Of a stretch of DNA of 64,000 nucleotides, positions 25,309-36,275 are shown in pieces (position 1 is the first letter of the stretch; each line of letters starts with the position of its first letter). The stretch covers positions 99,770-163,769 of the forward strand of contig NMRB01000418.1 in assembly GCA_002633025.1 (NCBI GenBank), read 5' to 3'. The stretch comes from Notospermus geniculatus. Taxonomy: Eukaryota; Nemertea; Pilidiophora; Heteronemertea; Lineidae. The notes beneath the pieces were generated by a model that saw only the letters and a program-made list of their open reading frames with translations, had not been told where the DNA came from and made no database searches. A program made the position numbers and the translations under genes.

Positions 25309-26000
25309 TTAGAACTGAAATCCTTTATGGGCATTCAGAGGAAATCTTGTCCCAAAGTGACATTTGATCACTGTATTACTAATTTTGATGTAATACAAAT
25401 CAATAAATGTTTCTTTCAACTGAAATCTGCAGTAGGATTGCAAATCTAGAACGCTAGTGGAATCTGTAGGATTGCAAATCTAGAACATTAGTGGGAATGG
25501 CTTCGATACCTCCCTCATTGCATTTTTCTGAACGCAATGACAGGACGCCACAATGGTTGCACAGAATCCAATATAAAGTTTTGTAGAACCCAAGTCTAAG
25601 ACACTCGCTGGTCTTGGAGATGACTAGGCCTATTGGGGTAGTTCTTGGTAAACATTTTGAAAATTGAATTGATAGCACTGCTGCTAGAAACACAACCACA
25701 GTCAGCATCAGCAAGCCCTGGGCTGTGCCTAATTTTAGAGAGAAAAACAAATATTCTGTATTTGTAATAAAAACACTTTATTACTGCAATCTTTACACAA
25801 ATGAACACATTTTTTGAGATTTCCAGGCAAAGGCACCATGTTGTTTTCTGACCAGACAATGCCAGACCAGTATTCTTTGGAATGTCTGATTGTTTTGTTC
25901 AGGGTTACTTCCCAGACTGGAAAGTTTTTCCTGCCAGCAAAAAAAGAAACTTGTGAGATCATTGGTCGTGAATGTTTTATTTTCTCAACTGTCTCTAGTT
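25309..26000. other. GTF2E1 3' flank and likely 3' UTR
   Basis: On the minus strand AATAAA occurs at 25981-25976 and 25782-25777. A doubled AGGATTGCAAATCTAGAAC lies near 25434 and 25469. Confidence 0.5.
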
Positions 26001-29000
26001 TCATTCATACATGTCTGCATACATCTCCTGTCCGAGCTTGATGTAGGCCTCCTTTTCTGCCGGCGTCATCTTCGCCACCATTTCCTCTGAGACTTCGTTG
26101 AACGGAACACTCTGGTCCCCAATCGTCACCATAGGAACACCATCATCTTCTTCATCAGTTTCCATATTTTCAACTGTGGCTGAAATGACACAAAACAACA
26201 GGAGATGACAAAGTGCTTTATGCATCTGTTGCCTTCAGTATGGTAAGCTCACAGGGACTTGAGGCATGCATTGCAGGGGTGGTGGGTGTTTCTGAGGTCC
26301 AATAGCACCCGCACGGACAATGCCCTGACCCCCGAGTAACATACCCCAATTCTGGGGTGTGTTACCCGGGGGTCAGGGCACTGTATGCGGGAGTGCTATT
26401 TGGACTTCGGAAACACCCACCACCCCTGCAACGCATGCCTCAAGTCCCTGTGGGTAAGCTCTCAAACCTTGAGCTCAGTCCTCCTGAAGAAAATCAGGTT
26501 TTCTTAGCATTGCTCCCAAGCTTGCACCTCCTGTGTGTGAGCTTGGAGCGATGCTAAGAAGACTGATTTCTTCAATTTAGATTGAACGGACAGCAATAAC
26601 TGACGTAACTGCCCAGCCACTGACTACACAGTGGAGTATTTCGTCTGTTTGCAGCATTCTTCATACATGTATATCAGGGGCAGATCCGGGATTTCCGGAA
26701 AGAGGGGGCGCACTGTGTTAGAAACATTGAAATCTCCGGTGAATTTCAATGATTTGCTCCAAATTTCAGAATTTCATGCTGTACAGATTTGTTGGCCAAA
26801 CAGAGGTGTGCGGCGGGTGCGCCCCCCTTGGATCCGCACCTGATAATTATAAGTCCTGGACTGAAATCTAAATCAAAACTGTAATTATCAGTTTATTATC
26901 AAACATCCAACTGGGGATGGTATGAAGAAAAAAGTTTGATCACTGTCCATCATAATCAGATGCATTCAAAAGAAGTCTGCTCAGAAGACTCTGTTGTTGA
27001 GAATGCACCTCGTAACCTTGCCAAAGATGACACCCCATGTAGAAACACCATCAGCAACACAATGGGTGATGATTTCAGTACAGCTTCGCCTGTTACCGAT
27101 GACAATAAAGAACCAACAGTGGTATTCTTCAAGCGGGCAGCTACAATTATCATAACTATCAAAATTGTCCAAATATTTGACCCATCCATCAGGTTTGTCA
27201 ATACAGATGGCCACAGCAGCAATCAGATTCCTCGGGACTGCACCGGACATGGCAAACTATAGATTACATGTACATCCCATACAATTGTGAAAATTAATTG
27301 GCAATTACTCGCAGGGATAGCAAAGAAAGTGAATCTAATGAAAGCTTGATGATCTACAAGTATGGAATTCCTAAACCTGTATGGGATTCCTAAAGTGGGA
27401 CCACTCCGCTGACATCAGGTTTGAGCCTCAGCATCACTGACATGACTGAGGCTTAAACTAGAAAGATGCCAGACAGTTCTGACAAGCTTTCTTAATGAGA
27501 AGACACAGCGACTTTGCATGAAAACATCTGTAACTATTGTGTACCAACACAATAGAATCATTCCAATGATCCCACAATGCTGTAAAAACTTCATCATCAA
27601 TGTTTTCACAGTTTGCTTCAATCAAGAGGCATTGACCACCACAAAGGATGAGAATATCTGGCATGACAAATTGCCCACCTCCACCGGCTATGACTGTGCT
27701 ACGGTATGTTTTGAGAAATAACCATGATGGGTGGTGGGTGTAAAAGAGAGGTGCCCACAAGTCTACTTTGTTCTGGTCCATATCAAAGGATAATACTGTA
27801 ATCAGAGTTTTTGCCAAAAAAACTGATTGTCTGATCATTCTTTGCACAAAATGAGATGGTCCAACTGATGGGCTACATTGAAAAATCACAGCCATCACAA
27901 CTTCGCGGTGTTTTTTTATCTGCTTGGTAAAAAAGTGGGATATCGTATCCCCTCTGGATATTTCTGTTCAAATCAAAAGATTTTCCATCAAATAAACAAT
28001 GCCCAAATCAGGAACCAAATTTCAAACCAGCCCAATACATTTACCGGCACCAGTAAGGATTTTGTATTGTTCTTGAAAATGGAGGCCATTGATTGGTGAA
28101 TATGTTCAAATAATGATCTTCACAGATGAAATGATGGAATATGGCATGAATTTCATATTTTATGATGATATATCGCTGGGATTATCACCTCTGTCTCATT
28201 ACTTGTGACAAGGGCAGGTAACTTACGGCTCTAAAACATCCGACTCCACTAATGAGACACATTTATCAAAGTGGTGTCGAAATGTGCAAATCACCATGAG
28301 ATGCAGTGGTAACATTAGGTCTGGTAACAAGCAGGCCGTCTTGCAGAAGGCATTGGTGCTACCTTTGCAGAGAAAGCTGCAGCGAGACAAAGTGTCGGAG
28401 CTGCATAACTATGACCTGAACCAGCAAGAATTCACTGGATGAGTGGCCATGCACTCACAACTTTGTTTGTCCACTCCCCATGTATTTCATGATAGAAAAA
28501 CATCTGAGACTGGTGGGAGCCGATTGTGTCTTATAGACATGGCAGACCGACATGACTGAAATCCCAAGTTTGACTAATTTCCTTTTGCCAGAGCGTAAGC
28601 AAACAACACAGTACCATCAGTGCCTAAAAACCAGTGGAAGCCTGTTTATTTAAGTCATCAAATCATGTTTCAGCAAGGCATCCATGGTACACTGTACCTC
28701 CCTTGAATTTACTGTGTATTATGACAGGGCCGTCGTCATGGGGGAAATAAAATTCACAAATCTCATGTCATCTAGAGTGCATTGGCTAAGGTGGGTCTTC
28801 CGTGTCGCCATCTATCTGGCAAATCAACAACCAACAAAGTCTTACTGACAACAATCCCATTTCCCACACATTATACAATAGAGAAATGGGGAAACTGTGA
28901 GTGGGATTTGATCAGGAAAAACGGATTTCGCAATGACCAATTAGTCCTCAGCGTCAGCACCAAAAGAACTTATCTAAGGCTACGCAGATATAGTTTGGAA

Positions 29001-30670
29001 GGGAAACTAACTCCTAGTGTGACTAAAGAAACTGTGATTCGCTTCCTAGGTTAAATCACAATTACTGTATGATCTGAAATCTGAGTTGCACGACGACTGA
29101 TTAGCAGGAAACTGAAGATAGTGCACCCACCTTCTGCTTTAGTGGTAGTCTTGATAATAGCTGCTAACTCATCCTCTGACTCGCTGGTTGACGAACCCTC
29201 ATCACTCTCAGCATTAGGGACGTGTATTTTCGTCGCCTGTGGAGCTTTTTTATTCTCATGAACCAATAGTATTCTGGTAATCTCATCTTCATCATGTCGT
29301 GAAGTTGTTTCTGCAGGAGCAGGTCGCATTTGAGGGGCCGGCTGCAATGACAAAGAGATATTTTTACTAACACAGGTGGCAACAAAAGACTAACGATGAA
29401 ATTGACATGACATCGAGCTGAAAACTACAGGTTTACATCAATCTGAAGCCAAACCAGACTTTATTCTCAACTGAAGTAATGAGCCTATTGCACCATATAT
29501 CCTCACCTTGACAGGTTCAGAGACTGCACCTTCTACAGTGCTCTCCTTCATCCAGATTGGTTGTTCTTTTTGTGGCTTGGTCTCCATGGCGACAGAATCC
29601 TCTTCACCCATTCTTACAGTGACAGCACTTTCAGAAGCACCAAATCCGACATTTCGTTTTAAATCACCACTCCATACTGTGTGGTCATTTTGCCTGGAAC
29701 CACCAGCCCGACTGAAAATCAATCAACAAACCAAATAAAAGATACGTCCCCTGGCATTTAGGCCTCAAAAATAATGAAAATTCAAGGGATTATTTCAACT
29801 GATGAATCAACACATCAAATGATCAGATAGTGAGCTTAAATTTTCATTGAGGATTACTTTCCAATGTGTGCATCATTTCAGTAGCAAATGTTTGTAATGC
29901 CCTTCCTTTCTGGATCATGAACCTTTTCACGACATATTCACAGAAAACTGAAATTCTAAAAGTTGTATACATGTACATGTATATAAAGTTGTATACATGT
30001 ACCGGTATATAAAGAATAATACAAGCCTTGTAACAGTCTTGATATTAGTTGGCTCAGGTTCCAAGATTTCTGGCGCAAGTTTGAAGTCTTCACATTCTCG
30101 TAACAAGTTATAGATAGGCTCTATCTGCTCGTTGAACTTTGCTAACATTGTCCGAGCATCAGTTTTAGGGACTGCCTGTTGATCTTCCATCACCTCTGAG
30201 CCACAATGGGTACACTGAAGCTCCCCTGTCATGGGATCCATTAACTCCATAACTTCCAAATCTGTGAATGACTTTTCACACTTTGGGCATTTAAATGAGG
30301 CACGACTAGTGGAGTCACGTTCCTCTGTTTCAATTTTACGTCGCATATGATCCAATTTGTACTTAACAACATTCACAAACACTTTATAGTTAATAAAATA
30401 GTAGTTATGTCTTGTATTTTTCCCCTCTGAATCCGTTTCCAATTTCATACGCGATTTCAAGAATTTATCTGCTTTCAGAGTATTAATCGCAGCTCTTAAA
30501 TGTTTCCTTTCAAATTTTAAGAGTTCCAAGAGATCATCCTCCTTCATACAGGGGTTTCGAACCAATAGGTCTATGATGATAGCATGTTCAATACCATAAA
30601 AGCCACGTACAATGTAACGGGCCAACCGTTTTAATGATTCAGGCACTTCTGTTAGAACATCTGGCTCCAT
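26001..30670 (-). CDS. GTF2E1: General transcription factor IIE subunit 1 (TFIIE-alpha)
   Basis: TFIIE-alpha binds RNA polymerase II in the preinitiation complex, recruits TFIIH and stimulates its activities; it acts in the nucleus as a partner of TFIIE-beta. Coding exons on the minus strand: 30670-30027, 29711-29507, 29341-29131, 26179-26001, giving 412 residues (human protein 439). The N-terminal winged-helix region opens [22 protein letters not shown]4 zinc ribbon follows, with cysteines at about residues 128, 131, 153 and 156 (CPKC and CTHC). Then comes a variable linker containing [12 protein letters not shown], a Ser/Glu/Asp-rich acidic stretch, and the conserved acidic C-terminus ending [23 protein letters not shown] in two pieces. 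I chose the ATG at 30670 because it aligns with the family start; an in-frame ATG at 30709 would add 13 residues. Intron 1 needs a GC donor (AG/GCTTGT) to keep frame. Possible poly(A) signals lie at 25976-25981 and 25777-25782 (minus). Identification is by family recognition and is very secure. Confidence 0.96.
26251..26448. repeat. Foldback element, arms about 100 bases
   Basis: ACAGGGACTTGAGGCATGC and GCATGCCTCAAGTCCCTGT form the outer ends of a long imperfect palindrome centred near 26350 (CCCCAATTCTGGGG). It lies 70 bases outside the last GTF2E1 exon, within intron 3. Confidence 0.88.
26487..26572. repeat. Second hairpin, arms about 38 bases
   Basis: AAGAAAATCAGGTTTTCTTA at the left pairs imperfectly with the right end GACTGATTTCTT and inner GATGCTAAGAAG. 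It lies only about 40 bases from the larger foldback and is unrelated in sequence. Confidence 0.8.
26675..26842. mobile_element. hAT-like MITE with CAGGGGCAGATCC ends
   Basis: CAGGGGCAGATCCGGGAT at the left and GGATCCGCACCTG at the right are inverted, with G-rich inner ends on the left and C-rich on the right. 168 bases in intron 3 of GTF2E1. Confidence 0.72.
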
Positions 30671-31210
30671 TTTCCTTGATTCTTTTGGCACTGCCACAGA
30701 GCCTAGCACTCTATACTACATGAACACCATGACAAAAAGGGAGGCCGCCGCATCATCGACCGTCGATCGACAACAATAATCAGATGTTTCAATTCTTGTT
30801 GGTGGTTCTTCCTTCCACTTCCAGCACTTTTAGCACTCTCTATTAAACGTTAGATGTTTGATGCCGCTCTCATTTGATGGTTATCTGAAATAGGGGCCAA
30901 CATGAAAAAAAGTCCATTAACAGGCACATGTGATGTGACATGTACACATGTACCATGTCCGGAAATAGGTTAACTCTCCTCAAAAGATACTACACTCTCT
31001 CTCGTTTACCCAATTGTCGGACAAACTTGCTCAACAGAAAAAGTAAGATAGGAGGGTTTGTAGGCATCTAAACACTCGTTCGATCCTAAGGTTAGTAGCT
31101 ATGTGGTGTTTTTTCATTGATTCGAGCTTAGATCTCAGGAAAACACAGTCAGATTTTAGTTTAATCGGTGAAAATTTGGAGGGCAAAATAAAAACACACT
31201 CACCTACACT

Positions 31211-31299
31211 GGTTCTATTCTTTGCCGCTGCACTCCCGCGGCGCTCACTCCCTAAACGAGCGCCACGGGAGCGCAGCGGCAAAGAGAAGAACTAAAACC
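31211..31299. repeat. GC-rich imperfect hairpin in the shared promoter region
   Basis: The arms carry CTTTGCCGCTGC and GCAGCGGCAAAG around a short loop near CTCCCTAAAC. Outer parts are also partly complementary (GGTTCTATT and AACTAAAACC). It looks like a small foldback element; it could also form a cruciform. Confidence 0.7.
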
Positions 31300-31507
31300 A
31301 ATTTGGAAGTTGGTCAGCAGATGAAATAATTGTGTGTGAAATATACGATGAAATATCTTTCTATACTTACAATAAAAGCTTGTGTAAATTAGGCAGAACT
31401 ATTTGTCGTCTATTGTATGATTTGAAACGTTGTCTATGCATTTAATGCAATAACTACCCTAACTCTATGTAACGATTTTTGTTTTGTCGCCTTTGAAATG
31501 TTTAGAT

Positions 31508-31513
31508 CACGTG
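31508..31513. promoter_or_regulatory. E-box CACGTG upstream of PAAF1
   Basis: A palindromic CACGTG lies 14 bases before the PAAF1 ATG, within TCACGTGGC, a context favoured by USF/bHLH-ZIP factors. Function is inferred from position only. Confidence 0.45.
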
Positions 31514-31523
31514 GCAGTAGTAC

Positions 31524-31534
31524 AAGATGGCGGC
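31524..31534 (+). promoter_or_regulatory. YY1-type motif over the PAAF1 start codon
   Basis: AAGATGGCGGC matches the strong YY1 binding consensus exactly and contains the PAAF1 ATG. YY1 sites overlapping start codons are known in animal housekeeping genes. Binding here is inferred. Confidence 0.6.
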
Positions 31535-34500
31535 ACGTACAAAACGCATGATTTTACAAAGTGATTGGGATCAAGTTCTCAGGTAGACTATTGGTTGTCA
31601 CAGATATTTAAAACCATTCTTATGTTGATTACATGCCATATTCATACAGACATTTCTTATTTTCTAGAGAATTCAATGGAAAGGCTTGGGTGTCTGTGAA
31701 AAAAACAGGTTTGTATATGTTTCTATGTATTTTTTGTAGTCTAGTTTCAGTTTGTCTGCTCCTCCACCTCATCTCAGACATCTGAGACATCTGTCATGTC
31801 TGCGGGCTGACCATATGCTGACTGTGCTCAGTGCAGTGCGCTCCTCCTGCTGGGCTACTGAGTCCGGAGAGTGAGTGGCAAAAAATGTCAAAAAGCTGAA
31901 GTGTCAAACTCAACAAAATGATTGATGATGATGATCTAGCATATAGGCCTAGGCCTACTGCATGACCATGATGACTCATCAACAGTCATGGTTGGCTGGC
32001 TAGCACATCATGATATTGCATTGACGTTGTCAATTGCCAACATTCCCAACAATGGTGGTAGGCCTAGGCCATTACCAGTAGTAGGTAGCTAGGCGTGGCT
32101 ACCTCCCCAACATGAATCCAGACATAATTACAACAAAAACAAATGTCTTTCCTGCTATCCTGTAGGTTGTGCAACAGTGTATGGTGAATTAAAGGTTCAG
32201 GAACTCTCCTCTGATGGTCAGCCATATGTATTAGGATCAGAAAATTTCTCAGTCGCTGAAATAACAAGAGTAAGTTTCTGGCGACACAGCATCACAACAC
32301 AGTGCAAGTAATTGGCAAGTTAGGGTGTCTTGGGATTGCTGAAATGGCCCCTCCAGTGAAGGACTAACACCTTGGCAATGTCAGTTTTCTGTTGTTGTTT
32401 TTTTTTGGGGGGGGGGTCATTCTGCATGGATGATTGCCAGATGTTTCGCTCAGAGTCCAAGAAGAGCCAATGTGAACCTTTCATTTTGGTTGCGGATTGC
32501 TTTTGCTATCAGATGTGGTAATTCTTACAATATACTTTAGGGTATACATGTATATTCATTTCTTTTGCTCTAGAAAACCATAAATATCTCTTACACTGAA
32601 GATGAGGTGACAAATTTAGTCTCTAAATTTCAAGCTCCAAGATTAACATTTTCAACAGTTCATAAAGCGAATAAAAGTGTAAGTACCACTTACTTGTTGT
32701 CCACAATGACTCTAAATGTATCCTCATTGGGTGGTAAATCTTTCCTCATTGTTATACTTGTGCAAGTTGCAAGTTTCAATCATGAAATCCTTACCAGCTT
32801 TCTGTGCCTTCACCCAACCCCAAATGCTAAATGGACATTGTAAGAAAGACTCACTGAGTATGTTTCCAGAACTGAAATTGTCTACACCTTCCATGACACC
32901 GTTGCAGAAGGCCTTTGCAGTACCTCAAGCTATGCCGTCTTGAATATTTCAAGTTGTAGCCTGTCTTTTCAGGTAACCTGCCTTGATGTGACAACCGGAG
33001 GGCTTGCAGTGTCTTGTGATACTGACAGTAGACTTCTTGTCTGGGAAACAGGAAGTGGTGAAATTCGTGTAAGTCTAGTCATGTTTTTGTTCAGGTTCAG
33101 TGCTCCTGTATGATACAGGAAGAGATGAAGTTTGTGTTTGTCTGGTCATGTTTTTGTTAAGGTTCATTGCTCCATCATACAAAGAATGCGTATTGAACTC
33201 TCAACCTCAGTGTGGTTGTCGCTTATGTTTGCATTAAGCCACTCTAACATCATGCCTGATGATTGCCATGGTGCCACCATAAATGTACATGTATTCCGTC
33301 AGCATTGTAAGTGCTTGAGGTATACATCTCTTCTGTTTGTTTTTTTTGTCAGCGTGTTTTGAACGGTCATTTCGGAGATGTTTACAGTTGTAGATTCTTC
33401 CGCTCTGGGTTAGTTGTCCTCAGTGGTGGAGCGGACACCCAACTCAAGATATGGTCAGCGGAAACTGGAGAATGTGCTGCAACATGCAAAGGCCATGCTG
33501 CTGGTAATGTCAATTTGTGGAACAGCATGTCATTTCTTTCATTTGATAGAACACAGAGAACACATTTGCTGTTTTGGGGTTCTCATGCATTCATATTGAA
33601 GTTAATTTGTAAGTCAGGAAAAGGAACTAATCTACCAGGGCTGGGTCTAAGCATAGCAAATACTGTGTGTGTTTTGATGATCAGTGGTCTTTCATCCTGT
33701 TGTCTTCGTCTCAAATTGATCATCCATCTTAGCCACCTATATCTGAAAACCTTTGTACTTCTCAGGTGTCACTGATACTGCCATTGTTGAAAAAGGTCGT
33801 AACTTCATATCATGTTCTCGAGATGGTACAGCTAAATTATGGGACACTGGAAAACAGACGTGTTTACGAACCTATGAGGAATGTGGTGGTGTCATTAATG
33901 GCTGCTCGCTTGGTGTGCCTGTGAGCGGATTTGACCTTGGAGTTCCTGACCAACCACCAAGTACGTCTGCTGCATTCCAGTCATTGCAATTCAAAGTAAC
34001 AAATGCAACAAAATGTTCTCAAGTCTGCAAAATAATTTTCGCCACAACCAACGGATTCATATTCGTGGAAAGACGTACATGTATATTTGTACTTGAATGT
34101 TGTTTAATGACAAGGTACAAAACTGGCACTTGGGCTGTCACTGGCAGTACCGGTACGTTGTGACCAACATTTGTAACCTGAATCAAATGTCTGCTGCTTT
34201 ACATCCTAAGATTCAGGGATGATTCATTCCATCTTCAGGTGAGCGAGAAACAGAAACTGATGGAAAATTACTGCTGCTTGCCTGTGAGAGTGGTTTCCTC
34301 CAGGGCCGTGGAGTACAAAGCAGAAAGAAAGTGAGTACTTTCTCAAATCTTATGCATCAAATATTTACCCACATTTTGTGCTTTCAGACATGTCAGATTC
34401 TTTCTAACTTTGATGATGTTTCCTTTCAGGTGTTTGAAGTCCGATGCTCCGATGCCGTAAACTGCTGTATCTTTCTGAATGAAACAGAGGCAATGTGTGG

Positions 34501-35219
34501 TACACAAGATGGACACATCTATGTGTGGGACATACGGAATACAGGGTAACTTTACATGTCGATGTCTTTTCTGGCTGGCCTGAATTCTAATTCTGTCAAT
34601 TTTGAATTTCAAAGGGCAGTGGATCCTAGATAGTGGATACAGACTCAGAATATATTCTTCAACAGAAAAACAGTTTTACCTCTTTACGCTTCATTTTCAG
34701 AAATCCGTTGGTCCACAGGGCAGAGACACGTTCAGCCATTCTTTCATTGCTGCCCACAAGTAATGGGGTGTTTGTCGCAACAGGTGAGATAGCATACAGC
34801 CTGCCAGGAGTCCAAATTTTATGGCTGGCTACCCACAGGTCTTCTCTTTGCCAAACATAATCTGACTGACTGGTTATGTTGAAAAATGTACTACTGTGGT
34901 GAGAAACAGGGGGGAGAACAATGGGTCAGATGATATTTTGCTTGCCTGTATTGTGTACATGATATGCAGGCACTAAGTGACCTGATTTAAAAATGTGAAA
35001 ATTTCAAGTTCTTGCAGAAATTTTTTTAACCTATTTCTAAATCTTCCATGTTCTCTTCCACCAGGTGATGGCTCTTGTGTGTGCCTCAACAACAGTTACG
35101 AACCAAGCCTCGAATTGACTGGGCCAGACTGTGATCCTGTTTACAAAGTTGTCTCAGACGGGTCCTATCTCTACACCTCGTGTCGTGACAGCTTTGTTAG
35201 AAAGTACACAATACTGTGA
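31527..35219 (+). CDS. PAAF1: Proteasomal ATPase-associated factor 1 (WD40 repeat protein)
   Basis: In vertebrates PAAF1 binds the ATPase subunits of the 19S regulatory particle and controls its association with the 20S core. Exons: 31527-31582, 31668-31708, 32166-32269, 32574-32678, 32973-33068, 33353-33503, 33766-33960, 34239-34330, 34430-34545, 34701-34783, 35065-35219. They give 397 residues (human 392), and every junction keeps phase. The start reads MAARTKRMILQSDWDQVLR, close to the family N-terminus. WD40 blades are clear: exon 6 has a GH-dipeptide blade with VYSCRFFRSGLVVLSGG then LKIWSAE; exon 7 has SCSRDGTAKLWD; exon 9 has GTQDGHIYVWD; the last exon has TGPDCDPVYKV and SCRDSFVRKY. 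The gene is head-to-head with GTF2E1. A YY1-type motif overlaps the start codon. Poly(A) signals AATAAA lie at 35409-35414 and 36189-36194. Identification is very secure from full-length similarity. Confidence 0.96.
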
Positions 35220-36275
35220 GGAAGACAGAGAGAAGGATCTATATAGTACATGTACCTGCCAGTTGTGAATATTCGGAAAAATGTGATACCGCTGTTCACT
35301 GCGGCTTCTGGAGACTCTTATTGCAGTTACAGAACGTTCAACTATTTTGCTTTATGAGCATTGTTCTTCTCGTGATGAAAACATTTCATCCTGTAAATTT
35401 GATTTGCAAATAAACATATTGGCTGAATCCTTTTAGTATGAAAACTGTGGTACCTGTTTTCACTCGTGATCATGAAAAACCCTATTTTAACTTATCTTTG
35501 ACGAGTTTGTTTAAATTCAAGCGTGTTTTTCAATCTGTTCAATTCTGATGTTCTTTCTTGACAAAGAAACTCCTTACACTCATAAACCTTGGAGGAATAA
35601 GCTTCCTCCAAGCATCATTCAACTAAAGAAAATTGTGGCTTTCCTTGCCCACTTGTAATGCATGCCATCTATTGAGCATTGAATGCACTAACGCTACTGT
35701 CAAAGCACAAGCCTATTGTGTTCAATAATGACCGTGTTTATGGATTAGTCACAGTGTTAATGTGTGTGTGACAAGTGGGCCAGTATGACACCGGCAGCTA
35801 TGAGTGAACCACGTTAAATCTGTCTAAGCTTTGAAACTTCGTGTAAAGATTATCTTGTATGTAAACTGAAACTTTTTGGATGGATGTCGAAATGAACTGA
35901 TACTTGTAAGTATAGATTTTAGTCTGTTTATACCATATTGTTCTGTCAAGCTTCAATTCACACTCCAGGGGTGTAATGTATATACAAACATGTGGTATGG
36001 CTTAGGCCCTAGCTACCACAATGGTTCAGTCGAGTGTGTAAGACTAGCTTTTAGAATAGGCTCTCCATGCACTTTGTCTTACTGAGTGCTAGTTTTGAAA
36101 ACGTCATTGTACCGAGCATTTCTTATTTTGTTAGTGTTGTCAACTAAATATCTGACAATCCTGTAACTTTATGAATTAGGCCTATTCTAATAAACACACC
36201 TCATTGAATTTCTTTTTGAAGGCTCAAGGTGTCCGGCAGCAATAATGTCTTGGAATACTTAATACGGATGTCACT
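35220..36275 (+). other. PAAF1 3' UTR and KIAA2012-like promoter region
   Basis: AATAAA at 35409-35414 and 36189-36194 can end PAAF1 transcripts. The KIAA2012-like start codon at 36276 is only 81 bases beyond the second signal, so transcript ends and starts may overlap. Confidence 0.5.

Larger units (their letters stand above)
30671..31526. promoter_or_regulatory. Head-to-head promoter region of GTF2E1 and PAAF1
   Basis: Only 856 bases separate the two start codons on opposite strands. The interval holds CACGTG (31508-31513) just before the PAAF1 start and a CpG-rich hairpin at 31211-31299. A possible 3' splice site just above the GTF2E1 start (GTGGCAG) suggests a 5' UTR intron. No clear TATA box is seen, as expected for housekeeping genes. 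Confidence 0.6.

Noticed and set aside
30671-30709. Upstream in-frame ATG of GTF2E1 at 30709
   Set aside because: The extra 13 residues are not part of the family N-terminus, and a possible 3' splice site lies within; the ATG at 30670 is the conserved start.
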